Part shown: positions 30,914 to 38,647 of the stretch, piece after piece
Layout of the letters: the number at the start of each line of letters is the position of its first letter
How positions within the stretch are numbered: position 1 is the stretch's first letter
DNA from: Nonomuraea muscovyensis
GTDB taxonomy: Bacteria > Actinomycetota > Actinomycetes > Streptosporangiales > Streptosporangiaceae
DNA: 64,000 nt
Reading direction: 5' to 3'
Assembly (NCBI RefSeq): GCF_014207745.1
Contig: NZ_JACHJB010000001.1
Location: 992,001 to 1,056,000 of the forward strand
Program-made: the position numbers and the translations under genes
Notes under the pieces: model-generated
Told to the model about the DNA's origin: nothing
What the model saw: the letters and a program-made list of their open reading frames with translations, nothing else
The model's database searches: none

Positions 30914-31770
30914 GCCCGGCGCGAGCCGTACAGCACGCCGGCGACGATCACCAGGCACCCGGCGAGCTGCAGGAGCGACGGGTTCTCGGCCAGCGTCACC
31001 TTCGCCAGCACCACGGTGGTCAGGGGCTGCACGAGCAGCAGCAGCGCGGTGAGCGCGGCGGGCTGCCTGGGCAGCGTGTACGTGATCAGCGACCAGCCGA
31101 GCACCTGGGGGCCGAGCGCGAGCAGCAGCAGCCACCCGTGCGCGGGCCAGTCGGGCGTGAAGTCGGCGCCGCCGAACAGGGGGCTCATGGCCGCGATCGC
31201 GACGGTGGCGACGGCCGTCGCGTGCGCGAGCGGGCCCGCGCTGCGTTGCGATCCGGCCTTCATCAGCAGCAGGAAGGCCGCGTACGCCACCGACGTGGCC
31301 ACCCCGGCCAGCACGCCGAGCATCGGGTCGGCGCCGTAGGCGTCGGCGTCGAAGACGCCCGAGATGAGCACGACGCCGGCGAACACCACCGGCGTTGCGA
31401 TCATGAGCTGGTTAGACGGCCGTTCGCGGAAGACCGCCCAGGCGGCGAACGCGACGATGAACACCTGCAGGTTGCCCAACACGGTCGCCAGGCCGGCACC
31501 GACGTAGTCGATCGCGTGGTGCCAGAAGAGCAGGTCCAGCGCGAACAGCAGGCCCGCCGCCCAGGCCAGCATCAGCGGCCTGCCGCGCAGCGGGCCGAGC
31601 CGGCGACGTTCGAGCCAGGCCAGCACGATCATCGGCGGGACGGCGTACGCGCACCGGAACAGCGCCGAGGTGGCGGGCGAGACCTCGGACAGCCGCACGA
31701 GCGGCCCGGAGGTGGAGATGATCAGTGCGCCGGCTATCGCGATCAGCACGATACGGCGATGTGCACTCAC
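30853..31770 (-). CDS. EamA/DMT-family exporter
   Basis: A 305-residue membrane protein with ten hydrophobic segments arranged as two EamA repeats (first about 1-140, second about 150-285). DMT-superfamily members export amino acids, nucleosides or other metabolites; the substrate here is unknown. Features include ISTSGPLVRLSEVSPATSALFR at the start and the PLTTVVLAKVTLAENPS loop near the end, the usual EamA C-terminal signature. Start is GTG 31770. The final 20 codons lie antisense to the end of zur, a 61-base convergent overlap. Confidence 0.9.
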   Translation of the reverse strand: MSAHRRIVLIAIAGALIISTSGPLVRLSEVSPATSALFRCAYAVPPMIVLAWLERRRLGPLRGRPLMLAWAAGLLFALDLLFWHHAIDYVGAGLATVLGNLQVFIVAFAAWAVFRERPSNQLMIATPVVFAGVVLISGVFDADAYGADPMLGVLAGVATSVAYAAFLLLMKAGSQRSAGPLAHATAVATVAIAAMSPLFGGADFTPDWPAHGWLLLLALGPQVLGWSLITYTLPRQPAALTALLLLVQPLTTVVLAKVTLAENPSLLQLAGCLVIVAGVLYGSRRAQPARTDAEQDEQVPKTSTV

Positions 31771-31843
31771 AGACCAACCCCCGAGACCTCTGACAAGAGA
31801 TACGCTGCGACCACGCTAGAACCCGGTCCAGACAGGAGTCAAC

Positions 31844-32392
31844 ATGCCGTTTGGCCATGACACGGTCTATTCGCTGGCCACCGTCGTCGAACTGGTCAAC
31901 ACCTCTCCCTCGACCGGTGGTGACGACGAGCTGACCGGCCTGGCCGACCTGCAGGCCTTCGTGCAGGCGCGGCAGGTCAGCGGCATCAGCACGCTGACGA
32001 CGCGCGACCTCGGCCAGGTGCGGCTGGTGCGGGAGGCGTTCCACCGGGTGTTCACCGCGCCCGACCAGCCGACCGCGGTGCGCCTGCTCAACGTGCTGCT
32101 CGCCGAGACGCGCATCACGCCCCGGCTGACCGAGCACGACGGGCATCCGCTGCACATGCACTACTTCGCGCCCGACGCGACGCTGGCCGAGCACCTGGCG
32201 GCCGACTGCGGCGTGGCGCTGGCCCACCTGCTGGTGGAGGGCGAGTGGGAGCGCCTGCGCACGTGCGCGGCCCCCGACTGCGACCGGGTGTTCGTCGACG
32301 AGTCGCGCAACCGGTCGCGCGTCTACTGCGACAGCCGCACCTGCGGCAACCGCATGCACGTCGCCGCCTACCGCGCCCGCCGTCGCGCCTGA
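31844..32392 (+). CDS. CGNR zinc-finger, ABATE-domain regulator
   Basis: A 182-residue protein. Residues 1-130 form an ABATE (putative stress-induced regulator) domain (LVNTSPSTGGDDELTGLADL), and 135-178 form a CGNR zinc finger: CAAPDCDRVFVDESRNRSR, YC, then the diagnostic TCGNRMHVAAYRAR. It probably binds DNA as a transcriptional regulator. It is divergent from the exporter at 31770 over 73 bases, suggesting it regulates that gene. AGGAG lies 7 bases before the ATG. Confidence 0.88.
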   Translation: MPFGHDTVYSLATVVELVNTSPSTGGDDELTGLADLQAFVQARQVSGISTLTTRDLGQVRLVREAFHRVFTAPDQPTAVRLLNVLLAETRITPRLTEHDGHPLHMHYFAPDATLAEHLAADCGVALAHLLVEGEWERLRTCAAPDCDRVFVDESRNRSRVYCDSRTCGNRMHVAAYRARRRA

Positions 32393-32450
32393 CACCAGCC
32401 GTCCGGCCGCCGGGCGGGCGCGGCGTGGGCTTCGTCCCGGCCGCGTCGCG

Positions 32451-32858
32451 CTAGCGTTCGGTGTCGCGGTCGAGGACCGGCTTGACGTCCACGATCGGCG
32501 TGCCGTCCAGCGCCTCCAGGTCGCTCACCCGCACCCGCGTGCCGTCGATCGCCAGGACGCGCACGCGGTGCAGGCCCACCGGGTTGGGCCGGTCGGGCGA
32601 TCGGGTGCTGAACACGCCCGTGACCGGCCGGGCGCGGTCGCCGCGCGGATGGACCGCGAGCACGTCGCGCCGGGCCCGGTCGAGCCAGGTGAGCACGATG
32701 ACGTCGGCACCCGGCCGCAGATCGCGCAGGCCCTCGCGGACCCGCTCGTCGAACACCAGCCACGCCGCGGGAGCGCCCTCGTCGCCCTGCCGGGGCGCCT
32801 GGGCGAGGTCGCTCAGCGGCGACTCGACCCGGCCGATCGGCCGCACCATGAAGTCCAT
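32451..32858 (-). CDS. trmO: tRNA N6-methyltransferase TrmO family protein
   Basis: A 135-residue SAM-dependent enzyme (TsaA/TrmO family) that methylates the t6A37 base of tRNA-Thr. Family motifs: VRPIGRVESP at the N terminus, LTWLDRARRDVLAVHPRG and GVFSTRSPDRPNPVGLHRV, the latter being the most conserved stretch. It is a compact beta-barrel form without the C-terminal extension of enterobacterial TrmO. Two ATGs (32858, 32849) are in frame; 32858 lies 5 bases after the uppS stop. It is the third gene of the recO-uppS-trmO operon. Confidence 0.85.
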   Translation of the reverse strand: MDFMVRPIGRVESPLSDLAQAPRQGDEGAPAAWLVFDERVREGLRDLRPGADVIVLTWLDRARRDVLAVHPRGDRARPVTGVFSTRSPDRPNPVGLHRVRVLAIDGTRVRVSDLEALDGTPIVDVKPVLDRDTER

Positions 32859-32863
32859 GCGGC

Positions 32864-33637
32864 TCAGACCTTGTTGGGCACGGCACCGCCGTAGCGTCTG
32901 TCGCGCTTGGCGTAGGTCTCGCACGCCTCCCACAGGTCGCGGCGGTCGAAGTCGGGCCAGAGCCGGTCGAGGAAGACCATCTCGGCGTAGGCCGACTGCC
33001 ACAGCAGGAAGTTGGAGAAGCGCTGCTCCCCCGACGAGCGGACGAACAGGTCGACCTCGGGGATGTCGGGCTCGTCGAGGTAGCGGGCGAACACCTTCTC
33101 GTCGACCTTCGACGGCTTGACCCGGCCGGCCGCGATGTCGCCCGCCAGCTTGACCGCGGCGTCGGCGATCTCGGCCCGGCCGCCGTAGTTGACGCAGAAC
33201 TGCAGAGTCAGCGTGCGGTTGCCGACGGTCATCTCCTCGGCCGCCCGCAGCTCGTCGATGACGCTCTTCCACAGCCGGCCCGGCCGGCCCGCCCAGCGCA
33301 CCCGCACGCCCATGGCGTTGAGCTCGTCGCGGCGGCGGCGGATGACGTCGCGGTTGAAGCCCATGAGGAAGCGCACCTCGTCGGGCGAGCGCTTCCAGTT
33401 CTCCGTGGAGAAGGCGTAGGCGCTCAGGTAGGGGATGCCCAGCTCCAGCGCGCCCTCGATGACGTCGAACAGGGACGCCTCGCCCGCCTTGTGCCCCTCG
33501 GTGCGCGGCAGGCCACGCGCCTTGGCCCAGCGGCCGTTGCCGTCCATGACGATGGCCACGTGCCGCGGCACCAGGTCGCGCGGGATGGGCGGCGGGGTGG
33601 CACCGGACGGGTGCGGGGACGGCGGTCGGACGTTCAA
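32864..33637 (-). CDS. uppS: Isoprenyl (undecaprenyl-type) diphosphate synthase
   Basis: A 257-residue cis-prenyltransferase that adds isopentenyl units to make the polyprenyl carrier for cell wall synthesis. Motifs: [17 protein letters not shown] with catalytic D32, [25 protein letters not shown] and the C-terminal [18 protein letters not shown], where actinobacterial enzymes usually have RTSGEQR. The TTG start at 33637 is chosen because GGGAG lies 5 bases upstream and because it overlaps the recO stop by four bases (TTGA). Longer in-frame extensions upstream are antisense-free shadow of recO and lack a ribosome site. Confidence 0.94.
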   Translation of the reverse strand: MNVRPPSPHPSGATPPPIPRDLVPRHVAIVMDGNGRWAKARGLPRTEGHKAGEASLFDVIEGALELGIPYLSAYAFSTENWKRSPDEVRFLMGFNRDVIRRRRDELNAMGVRVRWAGRPGRLWKSVIDELRAAEEMTVGNRTLTLQFCVNYGGRAEIADAAVKLAGDIAAGRVKPSKVDEKVFARYLDEPDIPEVDLFVRSSGEQRFSNFLLWQSAYAEMVFLDRLWPDFDRRDLWEACETYAKRDRRYGGAVPNKV

Positions 33638-34368
33638 ACTGGCTCCCTCTCTACGTGTCGAAGAGAGCGTATTCCGTGTTCGAGGTGCCATTGCAGGTAT
33701 GCGGCGACCAGGCCGCTGCACTCGCTGCGGTGACGCTGCTCGGAGGCGTCGGCCACCGCCCAGTCGCCGCGCAGCAGGGCCGTCATCAGCCCGATCGTCT
33801 CGGCGGCCGGCACCGCCGCGCCCGCCGGCTTGCAGGCGCCGCACACCACCCCGCCCGCCACGATGGCGAACGCCCTGACCGCGGGCGCCTGGCACTTGGC
33901 GCACGCCTCCAGCGCGGGCGCGTAGCCGGCCACCGCCAGCGAGCGCAGGAAGTAGGCGTCGAGCACCAGCCGGGCCTCGTGGCTGCCGTCGGCCAGCGTG
34001 CGCAGCCCGCCCACCAGCAGCAGGAACTGCCGCAGGGCCGGCTCCTTCTCCCCGTGGGTGAGCCGGTCGGCGGTCTCCAGCATGGCGCTGCCCGCCGTGT
34101 AGCGCGGGTAGTCGGCCGCCAGCGCCTCGCCGTACGGCCTGATGGTCTCCGCCTGCGTGACGACGTCGAGCGTGCGGCCCGTGTGGAACTGCACGTCGAC
34201 GTGCGTGAACGGCTCCAGCCGGGCGCCGAAGCGCGAGGTGGTGCGGCGCACGCCCTTGGCCACGGCCCGGACCTTGCCGGTGCGCCGGGCCAGGACGGTG
34301 ACGATGCGGTCGGCCTCGCCGAGTTTCTGCGTGCGCAGAACCACGCCTTCGTCACGGTAGAGACTCAC
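33634..34368 (-). CDS. recO: DNA repair protein RecO
   Basis: A 244-residue recombination mediator that works with RecR to load RecA onto gapped DNA. The N-terminal OB fold starts [21 protein letters not shown]; the helical C-terminal domain contains a zinc-binding pair CAKC (about 166) and CGAC (about 187). Length is normal. The GTG start at 34368 is the family start. It begins a three-gene operon with uppS and trmO, a linkage shared by many actinobacteria. Confidence 0.95.
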   Translation of the reverse strand: MSLYRDEGVVLRTQKLGEADRIVTVLARRTGKVRAVAKGVRRTTSRFGARLEPFTHVDVQFHTGRTLDVVTQAETIRPYGEALAADYPRYTAGSAMLETADRLTHGEKEPALRQFLLLVGGLRTLADGSHEARLVLDAYFLRSLAVAGYAPALEACAKCQAPAVRAFAIVAGGVVCGACKPAGAAVPAAETIGLMTALLRGDWAVADASEQRHRSECSGLVAAYLQWHLEHGIRSLRHVEREPV

Positions 34369-34507
34369 TCGCCCATCTTAGGGCCGCACAGCCGTTGTGT
34401 TACGGACTTGCTTCGGTGACGCGACTCTGTGCAACTCTCACTAGACTCAGACGCCTGTCCCGCATTGTCTGTTGTTCAACCCCCCGCAACCGCCTCGAAA
34501 GGGAGTC

Positions 34508-36025
34508 ATGACCCGCGTGGTCCTGCTGGGCTCTTCGCCCGGCCCTGACACCGCTCCGACCGGCCTGAGGCTCGCCGTGTTGCCCGGCGCACCCACCGTG
34601 GCCGAGCGGCTACGCAGCCAGATCCTCTCCCTGGATCCGCGACCCGCCGCCATCGCGTCCGGCGACCTGGCCGCCGCCCTGCGCGACCTCGCCGACGTCG
34701 CGGAGTCCGCGACGGAGAGCCTCTTCGTCATCCCCGGCGACTCCGTGATCCACGACGAGCTGATCTACCAGATCACCAAGTCGAAGCGCGGCGTGCTGGC
34801 GCTCATCGCCAAGGAGCCCCGCCCGGAGCTCACCGAGGAGGAGGCGGAGCGGGAAGAGCACATCCCGATCGACGAGGCCGAGCCCGAGATCAGCGACCGC
34901 AGGCACGAGGGGCTGCCCGTGCGCGCCCGCGCCGGCAAGTCCAGGATCGTCTCGGTCGGCACCGCCCACCACGCCGTGACCAGGCCCAACGCGGTGGTCC
35001 TCGGCCCGCTGCACGTCAGCGCGCGCAACGCCCCCGTGCTGGCCGAGACCTGCCGCGAGCTGGCCGCCATGGCCGACGCGTTCGGCCCCGACGACGACCT
35101 CATGCAGCTCGTCGTGTTCGGCCTGGTGCGCAAGGGCGTGTCGGTCGGCATCCGGGGCCGCCGCGACCTCTACTACCGCCGGGTCACCTCCCAGGCCGAC
35201 CTCGACGAGGCCGTCGCCGTGATGAGCGGCATCGACGAGGACCGCGCCCGGCTCGACAACGCGGTGAAGGGCGCCGACGGCTTCTTCACCACCTACTTCG
35301 TCTCCACCTACTCCCGTTTCATCGCCCGGTGGGCGGCCCGCCGCGGGCTGACGCCCAACCAGGTGACGCTCATCTCGATCACGCTGGGCGTGCTCGCCGC
35401 CGCCTGCTTCGCGACCGGTGACCGGCCGTGGATGGTGCTGGGCGGCGTGCTGATCTACTTCGCGTTCGTGTTCGACTGCGTCGACGGGCAGGTCGCCCGC
35501 TACGCCCGCAAGTTCGGCGTGCTGGGCGCGTGGCTGGACGCGACGTTCGACCGGTTCAAGGAGTACGTCGTCTTCGCCGGCCTGGCGGTCGGCTGGGTGG
35601 TGTCGGGCAACGGCGACGACATCTGGATCCTCGCCCTGGCGGCGATCGGCCTGCAGTCGGTACGCCACCTGCTCGACTTCTCCTTCGGCATCGCCAACCG
35701 CCGCAGCAAGCCGCCGGCCCAGCTGCCCACGCTGCCGCTGGCCGCGCCCGACGACCGCGACCTGCGCAAGGCCCTGGAGCGCCGCAAGGTCGAGCGCAGC
35801 CAGGGCATCCGCGGCCTGCTGAAGATGTGGAGCAAGGCCGGCCGGTACCGAGCGGTCCACTGGGCGCGTAAGATGATCGTCTTCCCCATCGGCGAGCGGT
35901 TCGCGGCCATCGCGATCACCGCCGCCCTCTTCGACGCCCGCATCACCTTCCTCACGCTGGTGGTCTGGGGCACCGTCGCCGCCGCCTACACCCTCACCGG
36001 ACGCCTCATGAGGTCGCTCGCATGA
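34508..36025 (+). CDS. CDP-alcohol phosphatidyltransferase fused to an N-terminal domain
   Basis: A 505-residue protein. Residues 1-250 are a soluble alpha/beta region without transmembrane segments; residues 270-500 form a CDP-alcohol phosphatidyltransferase membrane domain with the complete catalytic motif D323-xx-D326-G-xx-A-R...G340-xxx-D344-xxx-D348 (DCVDGQVARYARKFG then LGAWLDATFD). It should join a CDP-activated alcohol to another alcohol at the membrane to make a phospholipid or polyol phosphate. The N-terminal part resembles those of similarly fused actinobacterial enzymes, possibly nucleotidyltransferase-like, but I see no decisive motif. AAAGGGAG precedes the ATG; the stop overlaps the DUF5941 gene as ATGA. 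Confidence 0.85.
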   Translation: MTRVVLLGSSPGPDTAPTGLRLAVLPGAPTVAERLRSQILSLDPRPAAIASGDLAAALRDLADVAESATESLFVIPGDSVIHDELIYQITKSKRGVLALIAKEPRPELTEEEAEREEHIPIDEAEPEISDRRHEGLPVRARAGKSRIVSVGTAHHAVTRPNAVVLGPLHVSARNAPVLAETCRELAAMADAFGPDDDLMQLVVFGLVRKGVSVGIRGRRDLYYRRVTSQADLDEAVAVMSGIDEDRARLDNAVKGADGFFTTYFVSTYSRFIARWAARRGLTPNQVTLISITLGVLAAACFATGDRPWMVLGGVLIYFAFVFDCVDGQVARYARKFGVLGAWLDATFDRFKEYVVFAGLAVGWVVSGNGDDIWILALAAIGLQSVRHLLDFSFGIANRRSKPPAQLPTLPLAAPDDRDLRKALERRKVERSQGIRGLLKMWSKAGRYRAVHWARKMIVFPIGERFAAIAITAALFDARITFLTLVVWGTVAAAYTLTGRLMRSLA

Positions 36026-36741
36026 TCACCTACCCGCAGGCCGCCGCCACCCCCACGCCGGACCCCGACGAGGAACGCCGCCGCATCCAGACCGCCCGTC
36101 TGCTGGCCTACCGCGACGACGGCCCGCTCGTCCACGCGCTGGCCGGCCGGCTCGGCAAGGGCCTGCCGCCGGTCCCGGCGACGCTGGCCGCCCTCGTCGC
36201 GATCGTCGCCGTGACCGCCTCGGGCCTGCTGGAGCCGGGGCCGACGCTGCTCGTCCCGGTGCTCATCGCGATCGTGCTCGTCGTGCCGACCGCGCCCCGC
36301 GACCACCTGGGCCGCCTCGACTGGCTCACCCCGCCGCTGCTGCGCGGCACCGAGTTCCTGACCATCGTCGTGGTGGGGTTGGCTGCCGACGCGCCCAAGT
36401 GGCTGCTGTTCGTGCTCGTCTACGTGGTCGGCTACCACACCTACGACACCGTCTACCGGACGCGGCAGAGCATCTGGCCGCCCGCCTGGGTGTTCCACGC
36501 GGGGCTCGGCTGGGAGCTGCGGCTGCTCATCATCGGCGTGGGCGCGGCGCTCGGCTGGCTGACGGTCGTGCTCGCGGTGCTGACGGCGTACCTGTTCGTG
36601 CTCTTCGCGGTGGAGAGCGTGACGAGCTGGGTGCGCCTGGACAAGGCGTCGGCGCAGGCCGGCGCGGACGCCGAGCAGGATCTGGAGGCCTCCCCCGAGG
36701 ACGCTTTGGAGCAGGCCACCGGCGAGGCCGAGAAGGGCTGA
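36022..36741 (+). CDS. DUF5941 domain membrane protein
   Basis: A 239-residue membrane protein with hydrophobic segments at about 48-68, 73-91, 115-138 and 170-195, and an acidic C-terminal tail. The pattern LAYRDDGPLVHALAG, VGYHTYDTVYRTR and the following Trp-rich loop fit DUF5941. In several actinobacteria this domain is linked with CDP-alcohol phosphatidyltransferases, and here it is translationally coupled to one (ATGA overlap), so it probably assists the same lipid-modifying reaction. The reaction is not known. A very strong terminator follows. Confidence 0.8.
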   Translation: MITYPQAAATPTPDPDEERRRIQTARLLAYRDDGPLVHALAGRLGKGLPPVPATLAALVAIVAVTASGLLEPGPTLLVPVLIAIVLVVPTAPRDHLGRLDWLTPPLLRGTEFLTIVVVGLAADAPKWLLFVLVYVVGYHTYDTVYRTRQSIWPPAWVFHAGLGWELRLLIIGVGAALGWLTVVLAVLTAYLFVLFAVESVTSWVRLDKASAQAGADAEQDLEASPEDALEQATGEAEKG

Positions 36742-36758
36742 CCCGCTCTTCGCCCGAC

Positions 36759-36796
36759 GAGAGGCGCCCGCCCCCGCACGGGGGCGGGCGCCTCTC
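36759..36796 (+). terminator. Strong intrinsic-type terminator
   Basis: A 17-base perfect stem (GAGAGGCGCCCGCCCCC and its complement) closes a GCAC tetraloop directly after the DUF5941 gene. There is no T-run. Confidence 0.88.
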
Positions 36797-36957
36797 GCGC
36801 TTCGTGCCGTCAGGGGCTCGTGGCCTCCGGGGGGCGGCCGCCGACCGGCGCGCGGCGGACCGCCGACCGGCGCGGGGCGGGCCGCCGTGACGGCGCCTCT
36901 CCTGGCCGGTGTCCGGGGCGCGGGACACCACGGCGGCATGCACCGGTCACCGCTTCC

Positions 36958-36969
36958 GAGAGCGCTCTC
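36958..36969. promoter_or_regulatory. CebR-like (LacI-family) operator, distal
   Basis: Perfect palindrome GAGAGCGCTCTC, the same core as the actinobacterial CebR box (GGAGCGCTCC). It lies exactly 100 bases upstream of an identical copy at 37058. Confidence 0.75.
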
Positions 36970-37021
36970 CAGCGTGGGTCCACGACACTTACCGGCCCTT
37001 CCACGCATCGGTGAACGCTTA

Positions 37022-37069
37022 TTGACACAAAGTTGACCCTGTGTTTACCTCGGGCCAGAGAGCGCTCTC
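37022..37069 (+). promoter_or_regulatory. GH16 promoter with downstream operator
   Basis: TTGACA (37022-37027), a 17-base spacer and TTACCT (37045-37050) form a promoter; the second GAGAGCGCTCTC palindrome (37058-37069) would cover the transcription start. A LacI-family repressor bound to both palindromes would block and possibly loop this promoter. Confidence 0.75.
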
Positions 37070-37100
37070 ACGCCCCGCCTCCGCATCCCCAGGAGAAGCG

Positions 37101-38501
37101 ATGACCCCCCGCACCTCCGCCCCCCGCAGCCGCCTGGCGGCCCTGGCCGTGGCACTGGCCACGATGGCCGCCCTCCTCGTGCACGCCGCCGTGAGCGCCT
37201 CCGCGGCCGTGCCGCCCACCCCGTCCGGCTGGTCGCTCGTGTGGTCCGACGACTTCGACGGCTCCGCCGGCTCCCCGCCCTCCTCCGCCAACTGGATCGT
37301 TGACACCGGCCACAACTACCCCGGCGGCCCCGCCAACTGGGGCACCGGGGAGATCCAGAACTACACGGCGAACCCCGCCAACCTCGGCCTCGACGGCTCC
37401 GGCAACCTGCGCATCACCCCGCAGCGCAGCGGCTCCGGCGAGTGGACGTCCGCGCGCATCGAGACCAGGCGGGGCGACTTCAAGCCCGCCGACGGCCGCG
37501 TGCTGCGCATCGAGGGCCGCATCCAGATGCCGAACGTGACCGGCGAGGCCGCCCTCGGCTACTGGCCGGCGTTCTGGGCGCTCGGCTCCCCGTACCGGGG
37601 GAACTACTGGAACTGGCCGGGCATCGGCGAGTTCGACATCATGGAGAACGTCAACGGCCTCAACTCCGTCTGGGCCGTGCTCCACTGCGGCGTCAACCCC
37701 GGCGGCCCGTGCAACGAGACCAACGGCCTCGGCGCCAGCCGCGCCTGCCCCGGCTCCACCTGCCAGTCGGCCTTCCACACCTACCGCTTCGAGTGGGACC
37801 GCAGCGTCAGTCCCAACCAGCTCCGCTGGTACGTCGACGGCCAGCAGTTCCACAGCCTCAACCAGTCGCAGTTCGACGCGACCACCTGGTCCGACATGAC
37901 CGGCCACGCCGGCTACTTCCTGCTGCTGAACGTGGCCGTGGGCGGGGCCTTCCCCAACGGTGTGGCCGGGTTCGGCACACCCACCGCCGCCACCGTGCCC
38001 GGTCGGCCGATGGTGGTCGACTACGTCGCGGTGTGGCAGAGCGGCGGCTCCGGGCCGACGCCCACGGTCACGCCCACCGTTCCCGGCGGGGTGGACGCCC
38101 GCTCCACCATCCAGGCCGAACGCCACCAGGCGCAGTCGGGCACCATCGTGGAGGCCACCACCGACACGGGCGGCGGGCAGAACGTCGGAGCCATCGGCAA
38201 CGGCGACTGGCTCCGCTTCGACGGGGTCGACTTCGGCAGCCGGCCGGCCGGGCAGTTCCGCGCCCGGGTGGCGTCGGGGGCCGGAGGCGGGGTCAGCGGG
38301 CTCGTCCAGGTGCGGCTCGGCAGCCCGACGGCCCCGCCGATCGGCGACTTCGCGCTGGCCAACACCGGCGGCTGGCAGAGCTGGCGGACGGTGCCGGCCA
38401 ACATCTCACCGGTGACGGGCACGCACACGGTCTACCTGACCTTCTCCAGCGGGCAGCCGGCCGACTTCGTCAACGTCAACTGGTTCACCTTCGCCGACTA
38501 G
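37101..38501 (+). CDS. Secreted GH16 beta-glucanase with CBM6
   Basis: A 466-residue exported enzyme. Residues 1-36 are a Sec-type signal ending VSASAA. The GH16 domain (about 37-312) has the catalytic motif GEFDIMENV (E177, D179, E182) and aromatic segments GYWPAFWALG typical of laminarinase-like beta-1,3-glucanases. A Thr/Pro linker leads to a CBM6 module (about 333-466; IQAERHQAQSG, IGNGDWLRF, VNVNWFTFAD) that binds glucan. It cuts extracellular beta-1,3- or mixed-linked glucan, feeding oligosaccharides to the neighbouring GH1 enzyme. AGGAGA precedes the ATG; the promoter bears CebR-like operators. Confidence 0.94.
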   Translation: MTPRTSAPRSRLAALAVALATMAALLVHAAVSASAAVPPTPSGWSLVWSDDFDGSAGSPPSSANWIVDTGHNYPGGPANWGTGEIQNYTANPANLGLDGSGNLRITPQRSGSGEWTSARIETRRGDFKPADGRVLRIEGRIQMPNVTGEAALGYWPAFWALGSPYRGNYWNWPGIGEFDIMENVNGLNSVWAVLHCGVNPGGPCNETNGLGASRACPGSTCQSAFHTYRFEWDRSVSPNQLRWYVDGQQFHSLNQSQFDATTWSDMTGHAGYFLLLNVAVGGAFPNGVAGFGTPTAATVPGRPMVVDYVAVWQSGGSGPTPTVTPTVPGGVDARSTIQAERHQAQSGTIVEATTDTGGGQNVGAIGNGDWLRFDGVDFGSRPAGQFRARVASGAGGGVSGLVQVRLGSPTAPPIGDFALANTGGWQSWRTVPANISPVTGTHTVYLTFSSGQPADFVNVNWFTFAD

Positions 38502-38514
38502 CGCGGTGGCCGAC

Positions 38515-38624
38515 GCGGGGGGCCGAGCCCCCCGCATCACCTGGGCATGGGCCGTTCCGGGATGGACCGGGGCCGCGTTCGCCGGCACGAGCGCGGCGCC
38601 GCCGGCGACGGCGGCGCCATCCCG
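38515..38624. terminator. Nested hairpins between GH16 and GH1-LacI genes
   Basis: GCGGGGGGC/GCCCCCCGC (38515-38535, loop CGA) terminates GH16. A second structure, with GGCGCCGCC/GGCGGCGCC (38595-38618) inside an outer CGGGATGG/CCATCCCG stem (38559-38624), can serve the convergent gene. Confidence 0.75.
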
Positions 38625-38647
38625 TGACGTCGGCGTTCACGGGTGCG

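Larger units (their letters stand above)
36797..37100 (+). other. Upstream region of the GH16 glucanase
   Basis: No gene is seen. 36800-36900 is GC-rich with a repeated GCCGACCGGCGCG motif. The second half holds two identical operators and a promoter, listed separately. Confidence 0.6.

Noticed and set aside
32864..33904. Longer N terminus for UppS (346 residues)
   Set aside because: The added part lies over recO in another frame; the TTG at 33637 has GGGAG upstream and fits the family start.
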